From Rubellicoccus peritrichatus (GTDB lineage Bacteria; Verrucomicrobiota; Verrucomicrobiia; Opitutales; Cerasicoccaceae), in NCBI RefSeq assembly GCF_033100135.1, contig NZ_CP136920.1, positions 3,777,001 through 3,841,000 on the forward strand: 64,000 nt of DNA. The letters run 5' to 3'. The translations under genes and the position numbers were made by a program. Shown one piece after another: positions 56,334 to 64,000 of this stretch. Every line of letters begins with the position of its first letter. Position 1 is the first letter of the stretch. Below the pieces are notes generated by a model. The model had not been told where the DNA came from. It worked only from the letters and a program-made list of their open reading frames with translations, and did not search any database.

Positions 56334-57266
56334 TTGAAGACATTCGCAAATAGCATTATTCGTTCAGCGACAGGCGTTATCCTAGCACTGGCCCTTTTCT
56401 TAATTCCAGGAAAGGAAATACCTGGAATTGATCGACAAGCTGATCATTATTTTGAAAGCGCCATTTCCCAGGCAGGGCTCGCCTATGCAACTTGTCGTGT
56501 TGTCAATGCCAGTGTCTCTGTGGTTGGCGATTCTCAAGTTCAATTGGAACCAGCCGGGATCGGGATCTCTCTTGCTGCGGGCAAGGTTTTGGACCCAATA
56601 GACGACATGACAGAGCGCTTATCAAATGTTCTTGTCACAGCAATCGTTTCATTGGGCATCCAAAAGCTGGCCTATGAAATCGGGGCATCGCTCGCACCAG
56701 ATATACTCGGTGTCATTTTACTCTTGTACGCCATTTTAGTTTTTATCCCGAACCGTCATGGGAGGCGTTTTCAATTTTTACTACTGCGGATCGGAGCCAT
56801 TGTACTCGTTGCCAGGTTTCTTTTGCCGATCACCTCAATCGCGAATGACTTTCTACTCCAGGAATACTTCTCAGACGAAATTGAGACCACTACGGAAAAC
56901 CTAGCCGTTTATTCCAGCACTTTTGAAACGCTGCAGGACTTCGAATTTCCTGCTTACGACGGTTTCTTTGGAACCATTGAGAACAGTGCGTCATTTGTTC
57001 AGGAAAGAGCGATTGTATTGAAAGAAGCTCTTGACCTCATGATGGAGAACCTTGGAGCAATCATTGATAATTTACTGACTCTGACTTGGCTGTTCGCAGC
57101 GATATTCGTGATCCAAGTCATTTTGATGCCGTTAGGAGTGCTTTGGTTACTGGTAAAGTTGGTGAATGTCCTCTTTGCAATCAGCCTGCCCGTATTCGAG
57201 AACCATAAAAGCTCCGATACTGGCAAAAACGAGAGTATTGAGGACAAATTAGTCCAGCCGAATTGA
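56334..57266 (+). CDS. Membrane protein of unknown function
   Basis: The 310-residue protein starts with TTG (no ATG in the first 80 residues) and a hydrophobic signal-anchor (G-V-I-L-A-L-A-L-F-L-I). A helical region, two membrane helices around residues 120-165 (I-L-G-V-I-L-L-L-Y-A), an acidic extracytoplasmic section and a further helix near 260-290 follow. I do not recognise a domain. It is the upstream neighbour of mnmA and reads the same way, with a 66-base gap. Confidence 0.7.
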   Translation: MKTFANSIIRSATGVILALALFLIPGKEIPGIDRQADHYFESAISQAGLAYATCRVVNASVSVVGDSQVQLEPAGIGISLAAGKVLDPIDDMTERLSNVLVTAIVSLGIQKLAYEIGASLAPDILGVILLLYAILVFIPNRHGRRFQFLLLRIGAIVLVARFLLPITSIANDFLLQEYFSDEIETTTENLAVYSSTFETLQDFEFPAYDGFFGTIENSASFVQERAIVLKEALDLMMENLGAIIDNLLTLTWLFAAIFVIQVILMPLGVLWLLVKLVNVLFAISLPVFENHKSSDTGKNESIEDKLVQPN

Positions 57267-57332
57267 AGGATGGCTTGCAAATTGAGTATATTTTGTCTGT
57301 CTGCGGCCATTGTATTTCAATTCAGACGATAA

Positions 57333-58436
57333 ATGACGAAGGCTAATTCTCAAACAAAGTCCAAGGGGAGGGTGCTGGTTGCGCTCTCTGGAGGTGTTGA
57401 CAGCGCAGTAGCTGCACTTCTCCTGAAGGAGCAGGGCTATGATGTTTCGGCAGCTTACATGCGGACTTGGATGAATGAGGAAGGTGGGGCGGTTCTTGAA
57501 GATTGTCCATGGGAAGAAGATATTCGAAACGCCAAAGCCGTATGCCTGAAGCTTGGAATCCCGTTTGAAGTCGTAAATTTGATCGATGATTATCGGGAAA
57601 AGGTGGTCCATTACCTGGTGGAAGGCTATCGACGCGGTATCACTCCCAATCCTGATATTATGTGCAATCGGGAGATGAAGTTTGGAGTTTTTCGAGATTT
57701 TGCCAAATCCAATGGCTTCGATTTTATTGCAACTGGGCATTATGTCCGCAAAGGCGAGAGAAACGGAAGAGCCTGCATCAGAGAAGGATTAGATGGAAAT
57801 AAGGATCAGTCCTATTTTTTGGCCATGGTTCGGCAGGAGCAAATCGCAGATGCGCTATTTCCCATTGGAGAAATGGAAAAACCAAAAGTTCGTGAACTAG
57901 CTCATAAATTTGAACTCCCGAATGCGTCTCGTAAAGATAGCCAGGGAATCTGTTTTCTCGGGAAAGTGAAAATTGGCGAGTTTCTTGAGAACTACATTGA
58001 AGACTCGCCAGGCCCTATTATGCGTTCTGATGGAAAGGTATTGGGCGAACATAGAGGCTTACATCGTTACACTATCGGGCAGCGCAAGGGACTTGGTGTG
58101 CCCAGTAATACCGACTTCAAAAACTATGTTGTAGTGGCAAAGAACTACGAGAATCAGTCACTAATCGTTGCTTTTGATGAGCCAAATGCCCCAGGACTCT
58201 ATGAATGTAATTTTGAAGTACACAGCCTAAGCTGGATAAGTGATGCTCCCATTGATGGAGAGCGAATACTAGCAAGGCCCAGATATCGTGATCCATCTCT
58301 AGATGTTATATTTGAGCTAAATGAGAATGAAACTGCCAGAATTCGCTTCTCAGAACCTCAGCGTGCTCTGACATCAGGTCAAGTCGTCGCATTTTATCTA
58401 GGGGATGTACTTCTTGGGGGAGGATATTATCTGTAG
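57333..58436 (+). CDS. mnmA: tRNA-specific 2-thiouridylase
   Basis: MnmA thiolates U34 in tRNAs for Lys, Glu and Gln, using ATP to adenylate the uridine and sulfur relayed from TusE or a persulfide. The PP-loop S-G-G-V-D-S is at residues 19-24. The two catalytic cysteines lie in N-P-D-I-M-C-N (near 112) and S-Q-G-I-C-F-L-G (near 207), and the family motif [10 protein letters not shown] is present. Length 367 is normal. The gene is a standard housekeeping gene with no odd feature. Confidence 0.95.
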   Translation: MTKANSQTKSKGRVLVALSGGVDSAVAALLLKEQGYDVSAAYMRTWMNEEGGAVLEDCPWEEDIRNAKAVCLKLGIPFEVVNLIDDYREKVVHYLVEGYRRGITPNPDIMCNREMKFGVFRDFAKSNGFDFIATGHYVRKGERNGRACIREGLDGNKDQSYFLAMVRQEQIADALFPIGEMEKPKVRELAHKFELPNASRKDSQGICFLGKVKIGEFLENYIEDSPGPIMRSDGKVLGEHRGLHRYTIGQRKGLGVPSNTDFKNYVVVAKNYENQSLIVAFDEPNAPGLYECNFEVHSLSWISDAPIDGERILARPRYRDPSLDVIFELNENETARIRFSEPQRALTSGQVVAFYLGDVLLGGGYYL

Positions 58437-58580
58437 TCAGGAGATTACTTTCCTCTAGTGATTTTTTTAACTTGCTAAAATTCAACAAATATCTGCATTT
58501 AAGTATAAGCTTATATAGACGATACTTCCCCATATCTTCTATTTCAAATTCTTTAACCCCTCTAATTTTCTTCAGTTTCT

Positions 58581-59348
58581 ATGACTTTGAATGAGTTGCA
58601 AAAGTGGATGCTCGGAAACGACGTTAACGATTCGTGGTGGGTTGCCATAGATGGAGAAGTGCTCGACAATCTTCTTTCCCTGCCCGACGTTGGCAAAATC
58701 AAGGATCAGCATCCTGCGGCACAGGTATCAGTTTTACACGAAGGCAAAGCAGATCAGGAAGACGCTGAGTGGATACCTTTCGAAAAAAATGAGCCTGCGC
58801 GTTTCAAAGTCGTTTCAAGCCGCGGCTATGATGGAATGCAGGTAACCGTTCCGCAGTCAAAGGAAGCAGAGGAAGAAAAACCAGGAGGTCCTGAAGAAGA
58901 GGCAGCTGCAGAAGATAAGGCAGAAGCTTCCACAGAAAAAGAAGAAGTCGAAGCAAAGGAACCAGAAGAAAAAGCTCCTAAGACCAAAGCCAAGAAGGAC
59001 CGCAAAAAGAAGGAAACGGCTGAACCAAAAGCTGATGCCTCTCAGAAAACTGAAATTTTACCTGAAGCCGTTCAAAAAGAGCTGGAATCCTTAAAATCTG
59101 AGGTTAAGAGCCTTAGAGATGAGGTTTCGGCCTTGCGTGATCTAGCAGACACTCTCAAGCAACCCATTATGGAGGCGCATCGTGTGCTCGCTGAACGTGA
59201 GCAATTCCTTGAGGCAAGTGAGGCAAATCTCTTTGACAAGGCCCAAAAGCAAGAAGTCCTTCAAACCGAGCTTGAGCAGATGCGTGAAGAGCTGGACGAG
59301 CAAAAAGCAGCTCTCAAGGCGCGCGAAGCAAGGCTTTCAGCTGGTTGA
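58581..59348 (+). CDS. Charged coiled-coil protein of unknown function
   Basis: The 255-residue protein has an N-terminal globular region (residues ~1-90, with W-V-A-I-D-G-E-V and E-W-I-P-F-E), a Glu/Lys/Ala-rich linker (~95-155) and a C-terminal coiled coil (L-K-S-E-V-K-S-L-R-D-E-V, then L-E-Q-M-R-E-E-L-D-E-Q). No signal peptide or membrane segment was seen, so it should be cytoplasmic. It may bind a partner through the coiled coil; the convergent gene at 59417 also encodes a long charged protein. An intrinsic terminator follows. Confidence 0.7.
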   Translation: MTLNELQKWMLGNDVNDSWWVAIDGEVLDNLLSLPDVGKIKDQHPAAQVSVLHEGKADQEDAEWIPFEKNEPARFKVVSSRGYDGMQVTVPQSKEAEEEKPGGPEEEAAAEDKAEASTEKEEVEAKEPEEKAPKTKAKKDRKKKETAEPKADASQKTEILPEAVQKELESLKSEVKSLRDEVSALRDLADTLKQPIMEAHRVLAEREQFLEASEANLFDKAQKQEVLQTELEQMREELDEQKAALKAREARLSAG

Positions 59349-59381
59349 ATTAGAACCGGCTCTTTTCAAAACAAAGATTTT

Positions 59382-59408
59382 AAAGCTGTGCGTAAGTGCA
59401 GCTTTTTT
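59382..59408 (+). terminator. Intrinsic terminator with GNRA loop
   Basis: AAAGCTGTGC pairs with GTGCAGCTTT (two wobble pairs) around a GTAA tetraloop, followed by a run of T ending at 59408. It terminates the charged-protein gene ending at 59348 and lies before the convergent gene at 59417. Confidence 0.8.
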
Positions 59409-59416
59409 GTTGGATA

Positions 59417-61459
59417 TTACCCAAGGAAGCTTGGACTAACCACACGCTTTTGCCCGGGTTCAATCACGATTGGTTCACCTTCGGCTTCAGTTTCATCGTT
59501 TTTGAAGATGCGGCAAACAACTGGTTCCGTTGATTCCGGCGCAATCCACTGCCATTTACCAATTTCCAAAAAGTCCATTGGCACACCAACATCGTTGGAG
59601 AGACCTGGGCCTTCGCCTCTGACGTATGGTTTGTTTCCTATCCCTATCAAAACTTGGGCGACTAAGGCTGTTTCTTTGCGACCAGACTTCTTAGCTTTGG
59701 CCGATCCCTCAGGAATATCATCCATCAAATCGGGCTGATCATGAGCCTCAAAGGATTCTTCTGGAGTGGTTTCAACGTCTAGCTCAAGTTCGTCTACGGA
59801 ATCAGTGCTAGCTTCTACAGCTGCAGCATTGATTTTGTCAGTGCTCTCCGCTTTGACTTCGGACTGCATGGTTTCAATCTCATCTTCCTCAGGCAAGAAT
59901 GAGACCGGATCATTGTCTTCTTCAGGAGCATCTTCAGAAGGCAGGTCAAAATCAGTATTATCCAGTAGTTCTGAGTTGCTCTCTTCTTCTACTGAATCTT
60001 CAAGTGGCGCTTCGTCAGTGTCAGAACCCAGAGAAGCGCTGGCAGGTGTAGCATCATTGTCTTCATCAATGATCAAATCTGCCTCAATACTCATGCTGAT
60101 ATCCTCATCGAAAGCGTCAAAATCGTCATCAATGGCGACAGGTTCAGTGGTCGCAGGTTGATTCTGTTCATTGGAATCAATCTCAGTGTTCTCTTGCTGA
60201 TCGGAACTGGAATTCTCATCCGAGACTGAAACGTCCTCATCCAAATCCTCGAAATCTTCAAGAATGTCAGATGTGCTTGAGACCTCAAAATCTTCGCTCT
60301 TATTGTCTTTAGTCGCCTCATCGTCAAGATTCTCGATCAATACCTCGGTATCTTGCTCTGATTCCAGTTCATCATCGACTGTAGAAATGTCATTCGCTTC
60401 AATTGCGTCGCTTTCCTCGTCAGAATCAGACTCTTCGAGAGAGAGCACTTCACTGACAGGTTCCTCACTTCCTTCCGAAACGGGTGTTTCGTCTTCTTCA
60501 ACGACTACTGAGTCTTCAACAGAATCCTCAAGTTCATCCAGAGCTTCTGATTCACTAACAAATTCAACAATTTCTCCCTCATCAGCTTCATCGGATTGTT
60601 GATCAAGCGCTTCATTCAGAATCTCTTCTTGTTCGGGCAAGGAATCCTCTTCGTCCGCATCGCCTTCATCAACAATTGAAAAATCTTCAACCGGATCATC
60701 CAAGGATTCAAGTGCCTCGGATTCATTGGCAACTGCAGAGGATTCGTCATCACCCTCTGAAACCGTCTCTTCTTCCAAAAAGTCTGGTTCGTCGGTTTCT
60801 GTTTCAGTGGAGATTGTTTCAAACTCTTCACTGACGATTTCCAGAGTTTCAGGAGAGGCCACCTTCTCATTTGCTTCACTGATAGCCGAGATTTTCTCTA
60901 GGATTGCAAGAGTAGCGGATTCATTCGCTTCAATCAGTGATTTCAGTTCGCTCAAGTCCACGCTCTGCTCTTCGTCAAGCTTCCCAAGGATCTGTTGGCT
61001 GAACTGTACGAGTTTTTCGTCAAACTCATTGGAATTTTCCGTTGGAATTTCAGCTGCCGTTGGAACTTTCTGTCCTATTTCCTCAATCTTTAAATTGAGC
61101 CCCTGAGATAGATGCTCGATGACAGATGCGGTTCTTTCACTCCGATCAGCTTGTTGGGTGATCGCTTCGCAGATCTGCTGTATTTCTGCCTGAGCGGCCT
61201 CAATTCTACGAGAATTCTCGTGATTGGCCTGACTTTTATCATACTCAGCCAGTCTCATGTGGTTACGAAATTCTATATAGAATGGGAGACAGGCAAGAAC
61301 GCCTCCTAAAGTTACGCAGAAGATGACCCAGAAAAAATTGACAGGGTTGAGTGGCCCTTCGCCACTGTTGGCGATAAAGATGGCTGCGATTACAAGGACA
61401 ACATCGACTGCGATGAAGGGGAGTTTTGGGAGCTTGGGAGGCGTGTTGTTTTCTTCCAT
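59417..61459 (-). CDS. Membrane protein with coiled coil, acidic low-complexity region and C-terminal beta domain
   Basis: The 680-residue protein has two N-terminal membrane helices (about residues 13-32 and 42-60), a coiled coil (~75-125), a very acidic Glu/Asp/Ser-rich region with few hydrophobics (~200-590), and a C-terminal domain of about 90 residues starting A-L-V-A-Q-V-L-I-G-I-G, with P-Y-V-R-G-E-G-P-G-L and G-K-W-Q-W. I take the C-terminal domain to be folded and conserved; its function is unknown. The acidic stretch would be extended, perhaps acting as a spacer, with the C-terminus in the cytoplasm. It converges on the coiled-coil gene to its left. Confidence 0.75.
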   Translation of the reverse strand: MEENNTPPKLPKLPFIAVDVVLVIAAIFIANSGEGPLNPVNFFWVIFCVTLGGVLACLPFYIEFRNHMRLAEYDKSQANHENSRRIEAAQAEIQQICEAITQQADRSERTASVIEHLSQGLNLKIEEIGQKVPTAAEIPTENSNEFDEKLVQFSQQILGKLDEEQSVDLSELKSLIEANESATLAILEKISAISEANEKVASPETLEIVSEEFETISTETETDEPDFLEEETVSEGDDESSAVANESEALESLDDPVEDFSIVDEGDADEEDSLPEQEEILNEALDQQSDEADEGEIVEFVSESEALDELEDSVEDSVVVEEDETPVSEGSEEPVSEVLSLEESDSDEESDAIEANDISTVDDELESEQDTEVLIENLDDEATKDNKSEDFEVSSTSDILEDFEDLDEDVSVSDENSSSDQQENTEIDSNEQNQPATTEPVAIDDDFDAFDEDISMSIEADLIIDEDNDATPASASLGSDTDEAPLEDSVEEESNSELLDNTDFDLPSEDAPEEDNDPVSFLPEEDEIETMQSEVKAESTDKINAAAVEASTDSVDELELDVETTPEESFEAHDQPDLMDDIPEGSAKAKKSGRKETALVAQVLIGIGNKPYVRGEGPGLSNDVGVPMDFLEIGKWQWIAPESTEPVVCRIFKNDETEAEGEPIVIEPGQKRVVSPSFLG

Positions 61460-61550
61460 TAATGCTTTTAAGTTATAGGCAGTTTAATGAGCCTATGACA
61501 ATATCGTGACCTATTTCAACAAGGATGCTGAACAAATATTCGTTGATCAA

Positions 61551-62576
61551 CTAACGAATGCGCTCAACAAATCCAGCCTTGCGATAGACCTTGCTCATCG
61601 TTTTGTAAGCCCTTTTCTGAGCTGAGTCTGCACCAGCCTTGAGGACTCGGTTGAGTTCGGACTTATCCTGGGAAATTGCCTTATACTTTGCTTGAATAGG
61701 CTCGAAGAGATCAACAACCGCATCGGCCACCGCCCCTTTGAAGTCAGCATAACTTGCACCGCTAAATTCACCTTCCAGCGCTTCAATAGACTTCCCACTG
61801 ACAGCTGACAAGATTTCCAGAAGGTTTGGAATCCCGGAATCCTGCTTGTCAGCAGAGATACGACGATCAGGGTCGGAGTCAGTTACTGCACTTTGAAATT
61901 TCTTTCGAATAACAGCCGGTTCATCCAGAAGATAAATGGAGCCTGCTTGATTTGGATCGCTTTTTGACATTTTGGATTGCGGATTCTGAAGCGACATCAC
62001 TCTGGCACCCTGTTTGGGGATATCGATCTCCGGCACCTTGAAGGTGGGGGAATAAGTCTCGTTAAACTTGGTTGCGATGTCACGAGTGAGCTCAAGATGC
62101 TGTTTCTGATCTTCTCCAACCGGAACGCGGTCAGCATTGTAAAGCAGGATATCCGCAGCCATAAGAACGGGGTAAGTCAACAACCCGCTTCCAATAAAAC
62201 CGGCACTGCCTTCATCCTGTTGCTTACGCGACTTGTCTTTAAACTGAGTCATTCGCTCGAGCCGTCCTAAAGGCGTCAAACATCCAAGAACCCAGGCCAG
62301 TTCCGTATGCCCAATGACATGGCTTTGTAAAAACAAGCTGCATTTGGCTGGATCAAGGCCACACGCAATGTATTGCGCAATACAATCAAGTGAGCTTTTT
62401 CTCAACTCCGACGGATTGTAAGGGACGGTGATTGCGTGCATGTCCACAATACCGAAAAAACACTCATAGCCTTCTTGGTAGGAAACCCAATTGCGAATAG
62501 CACCAAGGTAGTTGCCCAAATGGAGTTTTCCAGTGGACTGTGCACAAGTCAGGATTACGGGCTTCTCTTCAGACAT
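61551..62576 (-). CDS. trpS: Tryptophanyl-tRNA synthetase
   Basis: This class I synthetase charges tRNA(Trp). The HIGH-like motif H-L-G-N is near residue 19 (after A-Q-S-T-G-K-L) and the KMSKS motif K-M-S-K-S near residue 205. The length of 341 and the G-E-D-Q-K-Q-H-L-E-L-T-R tryptophan-site segment are normal. It is a housekeeping gene. Confidence 0.95.
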   Translation of the reverse strand: MSEEKPVILTCAQSTGKLHLGNYLGAIRNWVSYQEGYECFFGIVDMHAITVPYNPSELRKSSLDCIAQYIACGLDPAKCSLFLQSHVIGHTELAWVLGCLTPLGRLERMTQFKDKSRKQQDEGSAGFIGSGLLTYPVLMAADILLYNADRVPVGEDQKQHLELTRDIATKFNETYSPTFKVPEIDIPKQGARVMSLQNPQSKMSKSDPNQAGSIYLLDEPAVIRKKFQSAVTDSDPDRRISADKQDSGIPNLLEILSAVSGKSIEALEGEFSGASYADFKGAVADAVVDLFEPIQAKYKAISQDKSELNRVLKAGADSAQKRAYKTMSKVYRKAGFVERIR

Positions 62577-62662
62577 ATCTGGGCAAGACTTGGCGAGTCG
62601 CTTCTGAAGGCAAGTGGATTTTGTGTCTTAAGTGGCCACACCGTGAAGTTCTTCTATCTGCG

Positions 62663-63661
62663 TTAATTAACGCGCACAGTTCTGCCATCCTCCGAGCTAA
62701 TGAACAGTCTGGGATCGGTCGTTTCTTCCAAGTAAAAGAGCCAGCCTTCATTAGCACTCCAGATTGTTGGATAGAGTTCCAGGCTAATCCAGATCCAGCC
62801 GAGAGATGCATCATAGGCCCAAAAGCTACCAACACCCTGTCCAGTCATGAACCACCATCCATGTTCCAGATGGTAAGCCCACGGGAACTGAGTTGCATTG
62901 TACCAACCAAGTGAGGCACTAAAGCTCCAGGGGTTGTTCGGGTCGTCAGGGCTCATGATTCCATCAAGATAGGCTTCATTTCTGATTCCGATGGCATCCA
63001 GATCAAATCCAGCTGATCCACTGGTTGGGTAGGGATCATAGATCGGACGGCCATCGCTATCCAACTGAGACCCATCTCCAATCACATCAACGATTCTTAC
63101 GTATCGAATATTTGCCAGGTCGAGCCCATTGGAGGACCATCCTTCGAGCGACTGGAGATCTGCCAAATCAAATGGAGTCCCATATCCGGCAATGTATTTG
63201 CCTGCCAGATTGTTAAGATCAGTGGCGTCTACTTGTCCAAAAGCAGGGACGGAAGCAGCGGTTAATGATGCATTGGGAAACTGCCGATAGCGGATGCCAT
63301 CAGTCGACACCCAGACTGTCCCCAACTCAAGGAACAACCCATCAAAGCTGTTCTCAAAGATGACAAAGTCCCAGCCCGGGCCGTTGGAGATACCATTTGG
63401 GAAGCTCAGAACAATTTCGCCGCCTCGTCCCAATGAAACAATCTCAAAAGCTGTTCCCTCTGCCTGGCCAAGCGCTTTTTCCGGTGTCCTCCAGACTTCA
63501 TCAACCGCTTCGCCATAGGTAATCGATTCTACGGAACTTGCCCAGGAGACAATCTCTGTCGAGTCGAGAGGTACAGCATCACTGCCTGCCTCGTTTGCTG
63601 ACGGTGAGAATGGCCCGGATAACAGGCTTAAAAGGAATGCACTCGTTAATGGCAGTGACAT
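62663..63661 (-). CDS. Secreted protein of unknown function with aromatic C-terminal domain
   Basis: The chosen ATG (63661) begins a signal peptide ([15 protein letters not shown]); an earlier in-frame ATG adds seven residues. The main body has a fasciclin-free beta pattern with [11 protein letters not shown] and G-F-D-L-D-A-I-G-I, which recalls a conserved surface-protein domain of Verrucomicrobia and Planctomycetes. The last ~65 residues are rich in Trp and Tyr ([21 protein letters not shown]) and look like a repeated short unit used for surface attachment. Function unknown. Confidence 0.72.
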   Translation of the reverse strand: MSLPLTSAFLLSLLSGPFSPSANEAGSDAVPLDSTEIVSWASSVESITYGEAVDEVWRTPEKALGQAEGTAFEIVSLGRGGEIVLSFPNGISNGPGWDFVIFENSFDGLFLELGTVWVSTDGIRYRQFPNASLTAASVPAFGQVDATDLNNLAGKYIAGYGTPFDLADLQSLEGWSSNGLDLANIRYVRIVDVIGDGSQLDSDGRPIYDPYPTSGSAGFDLDAIGIRNEAYLDGIMSPDDPNNPWSFSASLGWYNATQFPWAYHLEHGWWFMTGQGVGSFWAYDASLGWIWISLELYPTIWSANEGWLFYLEETTDPRLFISSEDGRTVRVN

Positions 63662-63771
63662 GCCATAAAGTGTTGCGTACACTACAGAAAGTCCAAGGAA
63701 AAAAGTAATTCGAACAGGACAAGGGCGTGGAGTTTTTTTTATCGTCTTACGCTGATACTATGATTGATGGC

Positions 63772-64000
63772 CTAATTTGCTTCGTTTTTCAGGCTAATGG
63801 CCTGATAAGGATGCCAGTCCAGAATATTGGCGTGCCAGCCTTCGACAGCTGGATTGACCAGGTAGACACTCATATAGAAGTAAATCGGGATGACCGGCAT
63901 TTCTTTCAAAGCCATTGCTTCAGCTTCCTGTAGAATCGTAAATCGTTTCTCAGGATCGGAGGTGCGTGAAGCCTCGTCGAGGAGTTCATCAAACTCCAGA
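63772..64000 (-). CDS. OppA-type peptide-binding protein, C-terminal end (partial)
   Basis: The minus-strand frame ends at a TAG (63772-63774) and runs off the right edge. The translation contains F-D-E-L-L-D-E-A, D-P-E-K-R, E-A-E-A-M and the closing P-V-I-P-I-Y-F-Y and D-W-H-P-Y, which is the C-terminal lobe of solute-binding proteins of oligopeptide ABC importers (SBP family 5). The rest of the gene and any importer subunits lie outside the window. Confidence 0.85.
   Translation of the reverse strand, partial: LEFDELLDEASRTSDPEKRFTILQEAEAMALKEMPVIPIYFYMSVYLVNPAVEGWHANILDWHPYQAISLKNEAN

Noticed and set aside
59766-61309. Serine-rich plus-strand frames inside the acidic membrane protein gene
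   Set aside because: They are the antisense of Glu/Asp codons, which read as Ser/Phe/Leu; low-complexity artefact.
1-64000. Search for rRNA, tRNA, insertion sequences and prophage
   Set aside because: No conserved sequence, transposase, integrase or phage structural cluster was recognised by eye; a tRNAscan/Infernal run would be decisive.

Overview
The window looks like chromosomal DNA from a marine-type member of Verrucomicrobiota, probably class Opitutia (Puniceicoccales-like). The evidence is a Verru_Chthon-cassette-type prepilin-like protein, a surface protein ending in a PEP-CTERM-like sorting tail, secreted proteins with Verrucomicrobia-style C-terminal domains, several heparinase II/III-like lyases next to an alpha-fucosidase and a sulfatase, and generally weak Shine-Dalgarno sites with some TTG/GTG starts. 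No rRNA or tRNA gene, CRISPR array, insertion sequence or phage was recognised.

Layout. (1) 1-533: the 3' end of a Cache-domain sensor. (2) 760-8340: a metal (very probably zinc) homeostasis cluster: two COG0523/CobW GTPases, a histidine-rich dodecin-like protein, a ZIP transporter, an FAD oxidoreductase overlapping a FeoB-like transporter, and a Fur-family repressor. The same near-perfect palindrome (GAAAGT-N-ACTTTC) lies at the promoter of the repressor gene and in the promoter between the ZIP and oxidoreductase genes, so this reads as a Zur regulon. (3) 8695-18501: three secreted or surface genes: a giant heparinase-like protein with six tandem copies of an unrecognised ~175-residue domain, a small secreted protein and an S74-type self-cleaving fibre protein. 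(4) 18777-19481: a stand-alone response regulator. (5) 19671-34292: a complete nitrate assimilation locus with two blocks on the minus strand: nitrate reductase, DmsBC-like electron donor, siroheme nitrite reductase and a diflavin reductase; then an Nrt-type ABC importer, a cytoplasmic NasS-like sensor and a divergent LysR regulator.

(6) 34336-56028: a polysaccharide utilisation region: GH29 fucosidase, two heparinase II/III-like lyases, a DUF5703/GH95-like enzyme, LacI and GntR-LacI regulators, an SGNH esterase and a sulfatase, interrupted by a PEP-CTERM surface protein and a prepilin-like pair. The mix of fucosidase, sulfatase, esterase and lyases points to a sulfated, acetylated, fucose- and uronate-containing glycan such as a fucoidan, but the substrate is inference. 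A shared 14-base motif sits upstream of three of these genes. (7) 56334-64000: housekeeping and unassigned genes: a membrane protein, mnmA, two charged coiled-coil proteins, trpS, a secreted protein and the C-terminal end of an OppA-type binding protein.

The parts most worth pursuing are the Zur-box cluster with its dodecin and FeoB-like members, the six-repeat domain, the unusual electron-donor arrangement of nitrate and nitrite reduction, the coiled-coil insertion in the nitrate permease, and the shared promoter motif in the polysaccharide region.
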